Part shown: piece after piece, positions 16,570 through 27,117 of the stretch | Layout: the number at the start of each line of letters is the position of its first letter | Position numbering within the stretch: the first letter of the stretch is position 1 | From: Phymatolithon calcareum | Lineage: Eukaryota; Rhodophyta; Florideophyceae; Hapalidiales | Direction: 5' to 3' | Length of the DNA stretch: 64,000 bases | NCBI GenBank assembly: GCA_977006965.1 | Contig: OZ345355.1 | Location: 558,001-622,000, forward strand | Notes under the pieces: generated by a model | What the model was told of the DNA's origin: nothing | The model's input: the letters and a program-made list of their open reading frames with translations, nothing else | Databases searched by the model: none | Program-made: the position numbers and the translations under genes

Positions 16570-18423
16570 ATACTTTTTTATTCAAGTTCATTTAAAAGCC
16601 CCACAGACCTCCGAAGATATGGGCAAGGCTTCCTCTGATGCTACCTACCTTTGTGCAGATCACGAAACGCCCACTAGAAGCGCGGACGGGAAAACTCAGG
16701 ATTCAAAGTAATCCTATCTCAGTCCTCTACAGGATTGCTGGTGCTTGGACACTGCTGCGTATCATGGGCTCTGATTCGCTTGAGCCGTTTCTTCCGCAGG
16801 CTCTCACTTCGTGCTTCATTTGGAACACCAGTGCTTCCCGAACGGAAACACATTTTTCCTCTCAACCCGATTCGGAAGAATTCGCATGAACTTTGCACTT
16901 GCCTTTGAATTCTCGTTTCCTGTTCTTTCTATGAACCTCTTGAAAATTACCACCCAAGATGGAAAACAAGTTTCCGCAACAGTCATCTTGTTACCAATTA
17001 CGGTAACTGTTCGATGCGCTGTATCAATGCAGGGTGCCTTTCATCGTTCTGCTGTGGGTATAACCGCACAGCCATTTTCGCTTGTTTCTCTTTAAATAGT
17101 GGACTTTAGTCCAACTTTTAATAAACGACAGAGCAAAGCACGCTCTCCACTTTTCTACAACTTCAATCCTCGCAGCACCAACCGCTGTAAGAACGTACAA
17201 AGCAACAGACACGACCACTTTTTGCCTTGCCTTATACGAATCAATAATGGCCTTCTTCGTTCTCCATGCGTTCTATGACTGTCTTGCTAAATAGTAAGAG
17301 CTCATCTAGTGCCTTTTCTGTTTCCAGTTGTTGTTCTCCTTCTAGGTCGTACCCTGCTATCGTGCTTTCAAGGGTCTCCATACGCTCTCTGGCTCTTGTG
17401 CCGAATTCTTCGGCCATACTTGTTGTTGACACCTGTGGGAATCTTCCGCAGGCATACTGCAGCGCGAGTTGTCTGTGGTTCACCTTGGGAACTTGAGTAT
17501 TGCTGGCAATTCACTTGTCTTATCGTATGGAATCTTCCTTTCCGCTTCGATTCTAGGCGGTCTCCTTCCATTGCCAGGAATTTAGATCGAAGTGTTTGCG
17601 AAGACTGGTTTGTTTGGATATGCTTTACAGCTTCACCAAACGGCTCTCTGGTTTCCATTGCGGCGATATCTTTCCTCGTGTACTTCAATTCATGGTTGTT
17701 TCTGCTTTCAGGAACTTCATTTGTATACATACGTTCCTTCTCCTTGTTCCTTCTCAGCAATTTGAAGGCCAGGATTTCTCGACGATATGGAGCCGTCTGG
17801 ATTCGGCACAGGAGACGGATCCTGTCCGTCCTTCGTCGGGCCAGTGGCCCGAATACTTGATTGAAGAATGTTGCTTCTACTTCCTTGACGGCATTTTGTA
17901 CGTCATCTGACCAGGGCGTTAAGTGCATTGCGTACTCCCAGAGTGGCTGTACTAGCGCCTTGTATATCTGAATACACTTCTGTATACTTAACCCTTCCTT
18001 AAACACTCCCAGTGTACGCAATTCGTACACGACCGTCCTTGCTTTCTTTAGGTCTTTGCATCATTAGCGTATCTGTGAATCCTCCGGAGTCTAGGGATAC
18101 TCCAAGATATGTCACCTCCGGAACGTGTGCCAGAACCTTGTTTGCGAGCTTGAATGTCTTGCCCAATGTTTCCTCTGATTCGAGGACTTCGCTTTTCCCT
18201 TGCTTAGTGTTCCTCGTCATCTCCCGCTCTTGTGCCCATTGGGTAGCTATATCCAATAGTCCTTGCAATGCAGCGGGGGATTTCGCGGAGAGAAGAACAT
18301 CGCCTGCAAAAAGGAAAGCCGGAATTTCAGCCCAGGTTTTTGATGCCCGGCTCATTCGCTCGCCGAATTCATCCATGAAGATGTCGTAGAGGGCTTGGAC
18401 TGAGAGGGGACCCTTGTGGGACC
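16570..18423 (-). mobile_element. nLTR-1b: 5'-truncated non-LTR retrotransposon containing a solo LTR
   Basis: Second minus-strand nLTR-1 copy. Its 3' UTR (16570-16752) matches 3742-3930 closely and continues at 17208-17240 after the solo LTR. The coding remnant runs to 18423, where the sequence switches abruptly to an nLTR-2 fragment on the same strand. The site where nLTR-2a entered nLTR-1a is unoccupied here (near 17816-17830). Confidence 0.85.
16753..17207. repeat. 455-bp solo LTR, TG...CA ends, 5-bp TSD
   Basis: GACAC flanks it at 16748-16752 and 17208-17212. It starts TGCTGCGTATC and ends AAAGCAACA, the canonical TG/CA termini, and interrupts a 3' UTR that is contiguous in nLTR-1a. It contains TTTAAATAG near 17093 and AATAAA near 17130, possible promoter and polyadenylation signals. 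The strand is inferred as plus from these only. Confidence 0.8.
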
Positions 18424-18430
18424 CCCCCTG
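17241..18430 (-). pseudogene. nLTR-1b reverse transcriptase remnant
   Basis: Reads GGVPQGSPLSP (RT motif B', at the junction near 18425), a frameshift, then ALYDIFMDEFGERMS and FLFAGDVLLSAKS. The catalytic FADD is changed to FAGD, so the active site is lost. It continues with VTYLGVSLDSGGFTD, a frameshift near 18045, the thumb IYKALVQPLWEYAMHLTPW, and RIRLLCRIQTAPYRREILAF. A further frameshift near 17490 precedes the C-terminal box NHRQLALQYACGRFPQ. The tail ends ERMENEEGHY. It is a decayed sibling of nLTR-1a. Confidence 0.85.
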
Positions 18431-18900
18431 TCCACTGCTCCCTGTTCCGCTTTTTGCAAAGCTTTTCTCAGGTCGTCGCATTCCTCGAGACACTCCACGT
18501 CCTTTCTTGCTTCCTCTATTTCCTCCTCTCTACCGCTATATTCTTCTGTCTCTTCGAAGTGCTTTTTATGCCGTAGCAGGCGCAGGGAGAACCTTTCCGC
18601 TTGATGTCTTCTTCTCATCTCTGGAGGTTCTAGTCGACACAGGACTCGCATTCGATCGCGTCGGTGCTCTGCATACTTTCCGAAGACATTCTTGTAAAAT
18701 AATCCTTCCGCAGATTCGATAGCCGAACACAATCGCTTTGACATTGGCGTCATATGTAGGGCATATTCCCATTTCAGCAGCATTAGGCACTTGAAGATTC
18801 TGATGCATGTGGCGAGTTCGAATCCTCGAACGTTAACTCCGATCTGCCGTAGTTTGCGCGGCAAGAATGCATGCCCTGCTCCTCTCGAGGTCCGTTCGGA
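18424..18900 (-). mobile_element. nLTR-2c: internal fragment of nLTR-2 abutting nLTR-1b
   Basis: The minus-strand frame (18864 down to about 18424) reads CIRIFKCLMLLKWEYALHM, AEGLFYKNVFGKYAEHRRDR, LEPPEMRRRHQAERFSLRLL and DLRKALQKAEQGAV. It overlaps nLTR-2a at the last part (DLRQALQKAQEGSV) and extends it upstream. It stops exactly where nLTR-1b begins, and I did not find its missing 3' end on the far side of nLTR-1b. Confidence 0.7.
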
Positions 18901-19404
18901 GTGTTCATATCTACCCTAGATACTAACCCGCGACGCCAGTAGAAAGGCTCTTGTGGAACCGGAGGTCATTGCAAGCGGCACGCTTGTCACTACAATAACC
19001 CAAACGGTGTTTTTAGGTTCCAAAACTTGCGCCTTGGGTGCAAATTGCCCCCGTACGAGCCGCAAGCCTTCTTTACAGAAAGTAACTGGCTTATGAGCCG
19101 TGCGGTTACTTATGTAGCATATTGTTTGACGTTAAGTGCTTTTGTTACTTTCGACGTGCCCAGATTGGGATCAGCGCGGGTTGCAAATTTTATTTGTACT
19201 ATTTCTGAGGCGCCGATTCTCTGGGAGATGTGCTCAATGATCTTGCATGTTGGGTGCCGGTCATTGAGAATTACCGGTCTGCCCATTGAGCGTTTCTCTG
19301 CCGGTAAGAATCGACTACAAAAAGCCACGATAATAACGATGAACTTTGCTAAAGATTATGCTATGTAAATAAGAGAGACTACTCTAACTTCCAATCATCC
19401 TCTC
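18901..19404. other. No gene recognised
   Basis: A 113-codon plus-strand ORF (19027-19368) has no motif I recognise. It may be upstream sequence of the MULE relic that follows. Confidence 0.3.
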
Positions 19405-19973
19405 TTGTATTCTCGACCATACATGCTCCTCGATTACATGTTTGCGACAACGCTTATCTATGTTGTTCGCATCGAATTGACACCATTCGATGTGACATTT
19501 ACCAGCGACTACCGCGCTACATGCTCTTGCCGCCACTTTGAAAAGCACCAGCGGCCATGTAGCCACGTTGTCGCTGCAATTTTGTCCGTTTCTAGACGCT
19601 TGGTGCAACATCGAGTCGCGTTCAACCCGTGAAACAAGCACTGGCTCGGGGACGGGTGGTTGTTGAGATCGCGAGCCAGGCAAAGCGAGGGCAGTATCAC
19701 GCGTGTTGCAGTCACTGGTGACTATCAAGTACAGGATGATATGGTGCCGTTTGACTTTGTTGCGAAGCCGGGACGCAACCGAAAGAAGCCCTACTTGCCA
19801 TCCGAAATGAGGGCCCGTCACTGCTTCTCGTGCGGAAACACCGTTCACTTCGCACAGACACGTGGTAGGCCGAACATCCACAGCATTACTGAGGAGAAGC
19901 GAAAACACATCGACAAAGCGATTCTGTCCATAATAATCGACCTCACCGCCTGCGTGCTAAAATAGAGAGAAGG
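19405..19973 (+). pseudogene. MULE-type transposase C-terminal relic (SWIM zinc finger)
   Basis: One reading frame with an in-frame TGA at 19630-19632. Upstream of the stop, ATCSCRHFEKHQRPCSHVVA is a SWIM zinc finger (CxC ... CxH), typical of the C-terminal half of Mutator-like and FAR1-type transposases. Downstream, GRNRKKPYLPSEMRARHCFS followed by CGNTVHFAQ resembles the basic linker and zinc-knuckle-like end of the same proteins. The catalytic DDE domain is not present, so this is a broken remnant. No terminal inverted repeats were found. Confidence 0.65.
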
Positions 19974-19993
19974 GCACGAAGTAAATTTTACTT

Positions 19994-20065
19994 TTTTTAC
20001 AAGTTTTTTCTTAAAAGCCCCAGTCATACAAATACCAACAAGGCTTCCTCAGGTGAATGGGCGGC
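19994..20065 (-). mobile_element. nLTR-1-like 3' UTR fragment
   Basis: TACTTTTTTTACAAG, then TTTTTTCTTAAAAGCCCC and AAGGCTTCCTCAGGTG match the 3' end of nLTR-1 (3742-3800 and 16570-16630). It is a very short truncated copy on the minus strand. Confidence 0.5.
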
Positions 20066-20565
20066 TCTTCTCTTATGTCTGGTATTCTATCTGAACACCT
20101 AGCTTGTCCTCGGAAACAGATTTTGATATTAATGTCCCGATTTAGTCAAGGGGACTGGAAGGTGGTATGGAGGGTTCTACTTCACGTACAGGAAAGGCAC
20201 AATAAAAAATTATTCTGATTTCTTCAACTTTTCGGTCAGGTTTTGTTTCTTGTGACAATACTTACAGTGAGTAATAAAAGTTTTCCAGAATTCTTTTGAA
20301 AACCTTCGCAATAATAAATTTTATTTCCAAATAATTGTAGTTTCGAGTAGAATATCCAAAGTTTTCAGTACAACTTTTTTCGGGACACTAATATCACAAA
20401 GCAGTTCAGTAGTTTTTGCAAGGGAAGTTTTTTTTATGTTTTTATTTTACAAGCCCTCAGCGCCAGATTTAACGACAGCAGAGTAGCTTGGGTCTCAGTA
20501 ACTTCTCTGTGTAACAATTATGTTCCAACTCACAATTGCTTCACTCATCTCCATCTTCTCCAACG
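20066..20565. other. AT-rich stretch, no gene
   Basis: About 500 bases of AT-rich sequence without ORFs. A GTTTTTATTTTACAAGCCCTC stretch near 20437-20458 resembles the 3' end of another non-LTR element on the minus strand. Confidence 0.35.
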
Positions 20566-20569
20566 CTAG

Positions 20570-23152
20570 TGTCTAGTTTACTGAAATTTCTCCTCAATTG
20601 AGGGGCACTTTTCCCTCAATTGAGGTAACGAAAATCATTTAATTTTTGCGCATGAAAGCTACTCACTATCGGGCACATCAAAAGCGTCAAGCTCATGGAT
20701 GTCTTCCACATGCTTCGCGAAGCAATTCCTGCCAGTAGACGTGCCGCAAATGAATATTGCGGCACCATCTAGCCTGTTACATGATGAGCACACCAGCGTT
20801 GTCTTCTTGACTTTGCAGACCCTGCAGTTCTTTTGCGAAGCAAAATTAGTCATCATGCCATCCGCAGTCTTCCTTTTCTTTCTCGTGGGGGTTAAGTGGG
20901 TTCCAACACCGCTCCCGGAGACAAAAGTACGTTCAGGAGTGGTTGAGCGGCGACGAGTATTACGCGAATCGAACGAGTTATCGAGGAGTTGCTCGGCCAG
21001 CACTTCATAATACCTTCGTTGCGTCATGTGATCCTGATACTCTGCATGCGCACCGGAGAATAAAAGCCAGCTGTCAACCACAAAAATCGCCAAAAGAGAT
21101 GTGTTAACGCGGAACGACCAGTCCAGGGTGTTGACTTTCTTCTCAAGATCCAAACTCTCTTGGCGGCACCGATTGTGCTTGTCGATTTGCGCACACGCAG
21201 AGTAGTACGTCTCGCATACCTCGGGCTGGGGCACGGACAGCTCAACACGAGACGGTCCTTCTTCAAGCTGACGCCAACGCACACGATTGTGCGGTTTGCC
21301 TTCCAGTGTCGTAGAGGTAGTCGAAATAAAATAGCGGCGATCCCGGTCAACCCAAAGAGTCGCCATCATTAACGGCTCACCGTTCAAGGATTTTCGAACG
21401 AGAGAAACACATTGACCTCTTTCTGAAATCTCAATTCTTGATAGGTAGTCCATGGGATACTTCTTAGTCGCCGTTTTGATGACTCCAACGAATTTTAGGC
21501 CCAAACGAAGAAGCATCTCTGCAGATTCAACACTCGCAAAGTAAGAATCCGCGCAGACAATGCGCCTTGTGCCAGAGTATGCGGCAACAAGACGGCGTAA
21601 AACTGCTGTACCATGGGCCATTTTGCCTTCGAAATCCTTTTTCTTCTCGTCTTCTGCGGTTGTAACGAGCTCGAGATGCAGCATTATCCCACTTCTTCCA
21701 CATGCAGAGTTCTGTATCTCGCAACCGTTCTCCGGCTTACGGTTAATCGCAATGTACTGAGGTAGTCCGACATCAAGCCAATGACCTCCGTTGCCATACC
21801 AGCGAGATATGGACTCATCAACGCAAATGAGGTCCGATGGCGACACATTGCGCTTTCGGTGCTCGTTTATGGCATCGACAAAATCTTGAACGAGCGCCCA
21901 GCGGTACTGCGCAGAAGACATGCTGCCTCTTTCACTAGGTTGTATGCTGAATGTAACGCACCGAAGGTATGCGGTGAACCTGTCTCTTGACATCCCAGTG
22001 TTTGAAAAACAAGGAGCCGGAATGTATTTGTTCTGCCTGGTTGTCTGCCATAGATCTGTCTTAGCGCCGAACTCAAATCTTGTCATGAGGACGAGGATTC
22101 CGAAAAACTTAATCAGCTCTGTGACCGTAGTCTCTTTTCGCGCGATTCGTTTCAGCTTCGCGGACGTCCATGCTGCTATTTTTCGAAGGTGACCTTGCGG
22201 AAACATGGTCATAAAGCAATCATAGGGCGTGTGATGCCCAATACCACCATTTTCCGATATAAAATCTCCATGTGGAGTGCGAACTGTCCAGAACTGACGT
22301 GGAATTCGTCCCCCAATCGGGCATAGAACTTGTCGCTCGTACCATGGCACCCCATGAGCAATAACGTTGGGTTCGCGGTCGGGTGTGATGACATCTACTT
22401 CCTCTTCCGACACCTGGTCCCAAGAGCCTTGCATGGCGTAGGCGAGAGTGCCTGGTATAGGGCGTCCATAGCTTCTGAGGGTTGTATCGAAGCTTGTGTG
22501 CCGTTTTGGAGAGCTTGTGGTTGCGACTGGGGACAATAAACTGGCATTTGGCGAAGAAGACGGACGACCACGAGTACTGTAAGCCGGATTTTGTGGTGCA
22601 GAGTTCTGCGTGCTGGGACTTGATACAAGCATTCGAGAGGACGGAGAACCTTCGTCAACCTTTCCTGCCTTGATGTTAACAATCTTGAGTGTCTTAATCT
22701 TAGTTTTCTCAGTCGGTTTCTGAACTAGGACCCATTTCACGCGAAGCGATGTGCTTGCGCGACCATTGATTTCATTCAATAGTACCTCTAGAACTGTGCC
22801 GTTCACCTTTTTTGACTTGGAAAAGGCTCCATAGAGCCTGCAACACTCTGCGAGACTGGTCACTGATGTTGCCTTAGTGTGTACGGACGCGCCGACCACT
22901 CGGCGCGGGTCTTTTTCTCGTGACATGGCAGGTCCGCTTCTTCTAACTGAAAATTGTAATTTCGTTCCTACCGCCGAACGACGCCCATTTAAGGCCGTAG
23001 TTTGGGTACTCCTCAGGCAGAACACAAGCCCGCCTTCCCAAAGTTGGCGCGAACTTTCTGTTTCGCATTCTTTCTACATACTTTTTTGAGCATTCAAAAA
23101 GCCCCTCAATTGAGGGATTTATCCTCAATTGAGGTGGTTAGTAAACTAGACA
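20570..23152 (-). mobile_element. piggyBac-type DNA transposon, apparently complete
   Basis: Ends are perfect inverted repeats: CTAGTGTCTAGTTTACT at 20566-20582 and its reverse complement at 23140-23156. The outermost palindromic CTAG (20566-20569; 23153-23156) may be a 4-bp TSD, leaving 13-bp TIRs starting TGTCTAGTTTACT. Just inside each end lie two copies of the palindrome CCTCAATTGAGG (20592-20603, 20614-20625; 23104-23115, 23123-23134). A single long transposase ORF fills the element. Confidence 0.9.
20659..23025 (-). CDS. piggyBac-like transposase
   Basis: Uninterrupted ORF of 788 codons. A second in-frame ATG at 22926 (MSREKDPRRVVG) may be the true start, giving 755 residues. A Ser/Pro-rich N-terminal third precedes the piggyBac DDE domain (DDE_Tnp_1_7 type). 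Candidate catalytic aspartates are D403 in LICVDESISRWYG, D493 in VCADSYFASVE and D615 in AQIDKHNR. The C-terminus has a cysteine-rich zinc-binding domain (CRVCKVKKTTLVCSSC, then C and H residues to about 775), as in other piggyBac enzymes, used for end recognition. It cuts and pastes the element without scars in known relatives. The frame and key residues are intact, so recent activity is plausible. Confidence 0.92.
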   Translation of the reverse strand: MFCLRSTQTTALNGRRSAVGTKLQFSVRRSGPAMSREKDPRRVVGASVHTKATSVTSLAECCRLYGAFSKSKKVNGTVLEVLLNEINGRASTSLRVKWVLVQKPTEKTKIKTLKIVNIKAGKVDEGSPSSRMLVSSPSTQNSAPQNPAYSTRGRPSSSPNASLLSPVATTSSPKRHTSFDTTLRSYGRPIPGTLAYAMQGSWDQVSEEEVDVITPDREPNVIAHGVPWYERQVLCPIGGRIPRQFWTVRTPHGDFISENGGIGHHTPYDCFMTMFPQGHLRKIAAWTSAKLKRIARKETTVTELIKFFGILVLMTRFEFGAKTDLWQTTRQNKYIPAPCFSNTGMSRDRFTAYLRCVTFSIQPSERGSMSSAQYRWALVQDFVDAINEHRKRNVSPSDLICVDESISRWYGNGGHWLDVGLPQYIAINRKPENGCEIQNSACGRSGIMLHLELVTTAEDEKKKDFEGKMAHGTAVLRRLVAAYSGTRRIVCADSYFASVESAEMLLRLGLKFVGVIKTATKKYPMDYLSRIEISERGQCVSLVRKSLNGEPLMMATLWVDRDRRYFISTTSTTLEGKPHNRVRWRQLEEGPSRVELSVPQPEVCETYYSACAQIDKHNRCRQESLDLEKKVNTLDWSFRVNTSLLAIFVVDSWLLFSGAHAEYQDHMTQRRYYEVLAEQLLDNSFDSRNTRRRSTTPERTFVSGSGVGTHLTPTRKKRKTADGMMTNFASQKNCRVCKVKKTTLVCSSCNRLDGAAIFICGTSTGRNCFAKHVEDIHELDAFDVPDSE

Positions 23153-23156
23153 CTAG

Positions 23157-23573
23157 TATCCATCATTTGCTACGTTTTTCTTCTCTGTGGTAAAAATATG
23201 TCAAAGTAGGACAGAAATCTCGAAAGCGCGACGTCTTCTTGCCCTGTTGACAGCACATCGGGGAGGGGCTTCTTAAACGGAAGCCCGCTCGGGAGGACAA
23301 CTTCGCGTAGTTGTTTTGGCAAGGGGTGCCGATTTAGCGTGTTTTCCCCACTTTTTCGGTCTCTATAGCGAATTTCTTCGAAAAGTATTTACAAATTAAC
23401 CCCATGAATGCCAGAGAGGCGCTATCGGTTAACAAAACTTGAATGCATGCCGTAGAATATCGTATTGCCAAGATCAAAGATAAACCTAAAAATGATTGCA
23501 TTTGTGCACCAACTGCACCCAATGTAGAAAAACACTGAAGTCTGTGAATTTCAAGGTCGAGTTCACCCAATCA
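23157..23573. other. Intergenic DNA downstream of K1, no gene
   Basis: No supported ORF. About 45 bases at 23344-23390 (CCACTTTTTCGGTCT ...) match the reverse complement of 8556-8602, an unidentified short repeat. Confidence 0.4.
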
Positions 23574-24587
23574 TCAGTTGAGAGTGCCAACATAAACCTG
23601 GTCCCGCTGATGGTGGGGTCCGGCAGTTGCGCACATAACTTTATCCCCAGATACTCCACACACAGGTGTGGCAGCCGCAACTGGGTACCTCCCAATCAAG
23701 TGCCACATATCTGCACTCGCTGAATACCAGAACACATCATTCGATCGCTTCCGATCGGAAGTAACACCTGCAACAACAAGAATTCCACACTTGTAGGCCA
23801 TGACGGAAGCAGAAATATGCCCGAGGGGTTTAGGAAGCGGAGCGACATTATGCCATTGATTTTTTTCCGGAATGTACTCCGAAACCGTACGCTGATTCCC
23901 ATGAGTTTCCTCCTCCTTATGCTGCCCTCCGACCCAGAAGAATCGACCGCAGGTCTCGACGGCCCCCATATGATTCCGCGGGTTCGGCATACTCGCACCA
24001 GTGTTCTTCCATCCGGCCTGCTGTTTGTTGAGGTCGAGGGTCCATGTGGTACCGAAATCAGTATGCTTTCTGAGAGAGTTGAATTCACGGTCGACACCAC
24101 CCGCAAAGATTAGCTCGTTCTTTCCATTCTTGCGGTTGAGAGCGAGACCGCCACCGGCACGATCGCCGGGGAGATTGGGAAGGCGGGTCCATTTGTTCGA
24201 TGCCATGTCGTAACACCAGGCAGAGTTTACGGACTTTCCTGGATGTTGATTGAGGAAGCCCCCAACTCCGCAAAAGGTATTTCCGGATACCATTTGCGCC
24301 ATGTGGGTGAGCGGTTCAGGCATAGAGGCCATTTTCTGCCAGTTTGAGGTTGCAGAGGTTAGCTTGCGACCATAGACGTCCTTGGTGACAGCGGGGAAAT
24401 TGTAGAATCCTCCCATGACGACCAGGTGATCATCGCCTAGTATGGAGCCCTGGGCTTCAAAGACCTTTTTTGGGTAATTGCTGTAGGCACGCTGAAATGT
24501 CACCTTTGGCACAGTTTGGGCCGTGACGGAAAGGATAAGGGTGAGGAGCAGGGAGGCAAAAACGGTGTTCGCCAGGGAGGTCACCAT
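23574..24587 (-). CDS. K1: secreted kelch-repeat beta-propeller protein
   Basis: Intact, intronless 337-codon ORF. Residues 1-23 are a signal peptide (FASLLLTLILSVTAQ), so the protein probably enters the secretory pathway and acts outside the cell or in the wall. The mature part is a kelch propeller: Gly-doublet strands (VVMGGFY, GVGGFL, FAGGV, WVGGQ, VVAGV) each followed at blade spacing by a conserved Trp, giving about six blades. It has conserved cysteines, for example FCGVGG, AWCYDM and VETCGRF. The family resembles galactose-oxidase-like propellers, but I see no copper-site signature, so an enzymatic role is not claimed. It is a diverged paralogue of K2-K4. Confidence 0.88.
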   Translation of the reverse strand: MVTSLANTVFASLLLTLILSVTAQTVPKVTFQRAYSNYPKKVFEAQGSILGDDHLVVMGGFYNFPAVTKDVYGRKLTSATSNWQKMASMPEPLTHMAQMVSGNTFCGVGGFLNQHPGKSVNSAWCYDMASNKWTRLPNLPGDRAGGGLALNRKNGKNELIFAGGVDREFNSLRKHTDFGTTWTLDLNKQQAGWKNTGASMPNPRNHMGAVETCGRFFWVGGQHKEEETHGNQRTVSEYIPEKNQWHNVAPLPKPLGHISASVMAYKCGILVVAGVTSDRKRSNDVFWYSASADMWHLIGRYPVAAATPVCGVSGDKVMCATAGPHHQRDQVYVGTLN

Positions 24588-27117
24588 GATGGACGAAGTT
24601 GAATATTATTGACAGATGGTATCAATGTGAATTTCAGTGTAGTCTAAGGTAGGAAATGTTGTGATGCTAAAGCGGAGCCGTGGTTCAGTCTGGTGCTGTT
24701 GGTGTTCTCTGGGAGCTGTGCATGGGTGCGGAAAGCTTCAGTGCGGTACTTAAACTAGTTAGATAGCGGTGATCTCAATCACCGGGACAACTCCATAGCA
24801 CACATCGTGCAAATTCTGTTGTGTAAATATTATGGGAAGCGTTGGAAGACAAGATATACCGAGAATGGGTCTCCAGGTGCAGAAGATGTGGACGAGATGA
24901 GGTGATCAATCTGCAATTAAGGGATAAAGTGGAAGAGAATAGCTTCGGATTGGGGTCTTCGATAAGAGTACAGTAATGCTTTTATGGCGATACTGCTGGC
25001 TAATGGTTCTGGACATATTACGGCGTGGACGGACAAAATGCTCCAGCGGGAAGCTACCACATGCCATCGGACACAGTCTAGAAATGTTGACATTGTGAAG
25101 AAGATGATCTAATGTAGCTTCAAAAACCTCCAGGTTGTGCTCTTATGTATTTTATTGTAATGCAGTTGTGGGGTTACTGCTGGCTGATGTTCACGCAAAG
25201 AGTGGGCTAGGTAGGAAGAAACAATTTTCAATTTATCACGCAGTGTTAACACCTTTGGAATGTCATGATTGCGAGGACACACTTCCACAAGGTCTCAGCG
25301 AGTGGGAATGTGAAAACCTATACTGCATTTGCATAATATGTCCAGGAAAAAATTGCGTGGAATATTGTGTTGCAATTTTGTCCGTGGATAAACTGTGTCC
25401 CAGGCTACGTGGATTCTCTGCTGTGACTGCTCTTATTTAGCATTTTCTGTCAGCAGAAACGGTACAGTTTCTGCCGACACGACAGCCGACACGACGGTTT
25501 TAAAAAAGCAATAATGACTGTAAACAATGCAACGTGGCAAATATTTGTTCAAATTATTTTGCTATAACGCATCATTTCTGATCTGGATGCACCTTGTGTC
25601 CAGCAGTGCGTTGCCCCTCGCTTCAAGAAAATAATTCTGAGCTCGGAGCCAACCCTCCAAGGGTTCTACAGTACAGTATATGTTGCGTGAGAAGTGGAAC
25701 AAATGCATCATATTCAAGGGAAAACGAAGTGCTATATCTCACACTCCTTTTCCACCACGCATCCACCGCTCCAGGGTCGTCCCGGCGCAAGAAGAGGAGG
25801 GAGGATATATCGTGCTGTAGTGCTAATAGCACTAAGGTGGTAGCACTGTGCTACAGTGCACCCCATCTAACTGCAACCCTTCTAAGTGAAATCTCTGCAG
25901 AACTGAAAGCTGAGTGCCTTTCCCGACCCAGAATCGCCCTTAAAATATCTAAATTTTAAGGTCACCTGCAAAACTGCAAACTGCAAGTCAATTGCAATCC
26001 TCGAAGCTGAAGAACCTTATTTTTCGTTTATTTTCTAGACACTCGTTACACTGTAGATGTCGGTAAATAATGTTCGATCCATCTGCACTTCGTCTGTCCT
26101 ACAATTTTTGATCGTAATTAAGGCCCTATATCCCCATTTTTGAAGCGCTCTCACCGACGGGACTGCATCCAGTTTTCAAGAAAATGAGAGGAACAAGTGA
26201 AATATTTTCAAATATGAAGTCAGCAACAGTTTCCAATGTTCGGCTGTAATCAATCATTACAGAAAAAAGGTTACTGTGGTTCCTTCAAACAGTTTCAGCT
26301 TCTCGTCGGGGCGTAACCTGAATTTTACTATATTTTTCGCGTATTCCTTTGCCGATTTTAAAAAACTTTTGGTCTCGCGGCGCGAACTTTTTTGCCACCT
26401 AGACGTTCGATTTTACCAAATTTGCGGTATTCCTGTGGCAGTCTACAACCATTCGAAACTTTTGACAGAGGCAATAAGAAATTAAACTAGTCCTTTTCGA
26501 GATAATTGTCCATCTTTGTAGGCGATTCTTTTTGAAGATCAAAATTACGAAAAGTGCTCTACCCTCCTTATTTCATCCCCTTTCTTTGATTTGTTTTGAT
26601 TTTTGGATAACCTACGTTCTTGGCTTTCTATAACAGTTTTCAAAATGCAAAGAACAGATCAGAAAGAGGTCTTAAACTGTGCGTTTAAGGAGCTGTCCCG
26701 ATTTTAGAAGAACCCTCTGCAGAGAATTTCTAGAAAAAGTTTTCACGGTGCGAGGACTTTTTTGCTTAGCCAATTATGTAGTGCCATAACAGAAAGTGTC
26801 CAATGAGCTTCTCGGGTTCCCGTGCTCATAAAAAATAAAAGTGAAAATCTAAGCTGGGGGATCTTTCTTAGCATTCTACTACACTCGAAATTTCGTTTTT
26901 TTTTTTTTTTTTTTGCTTTGTCCCCCTCGTGGGGCTCGCAAGGCAGCGCTTTATTCTTAATTAACTTCTACTTAGATGACGGCAGATCGTTATTTCTGCG
27001 AGGTAATTAGGAAAGCACTCCTTCTTCTCTGCCTACCGCTCGACAACTCGATTCCACCCGGAGCAAGCGCGGTGGTTCCACGTTCCGCGAGTCCACGTGG
27101 ACGGCCAGATCATTCGG
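24588..27117. other. Long gene-poor stretch upstream of K1
   Basis: About 2.5 kb with no recognisable gene. ORFs of up to 121 codons (25594-25959 plus) show no domain. It holds the K1 promoter region near 24590-24850, inverted words near 25445-25490 (CAGCAGAAAC and GTTTCTG) and 25812-25855, and a T-run of about 20 at 26897-26916. Confidence 0.4.
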
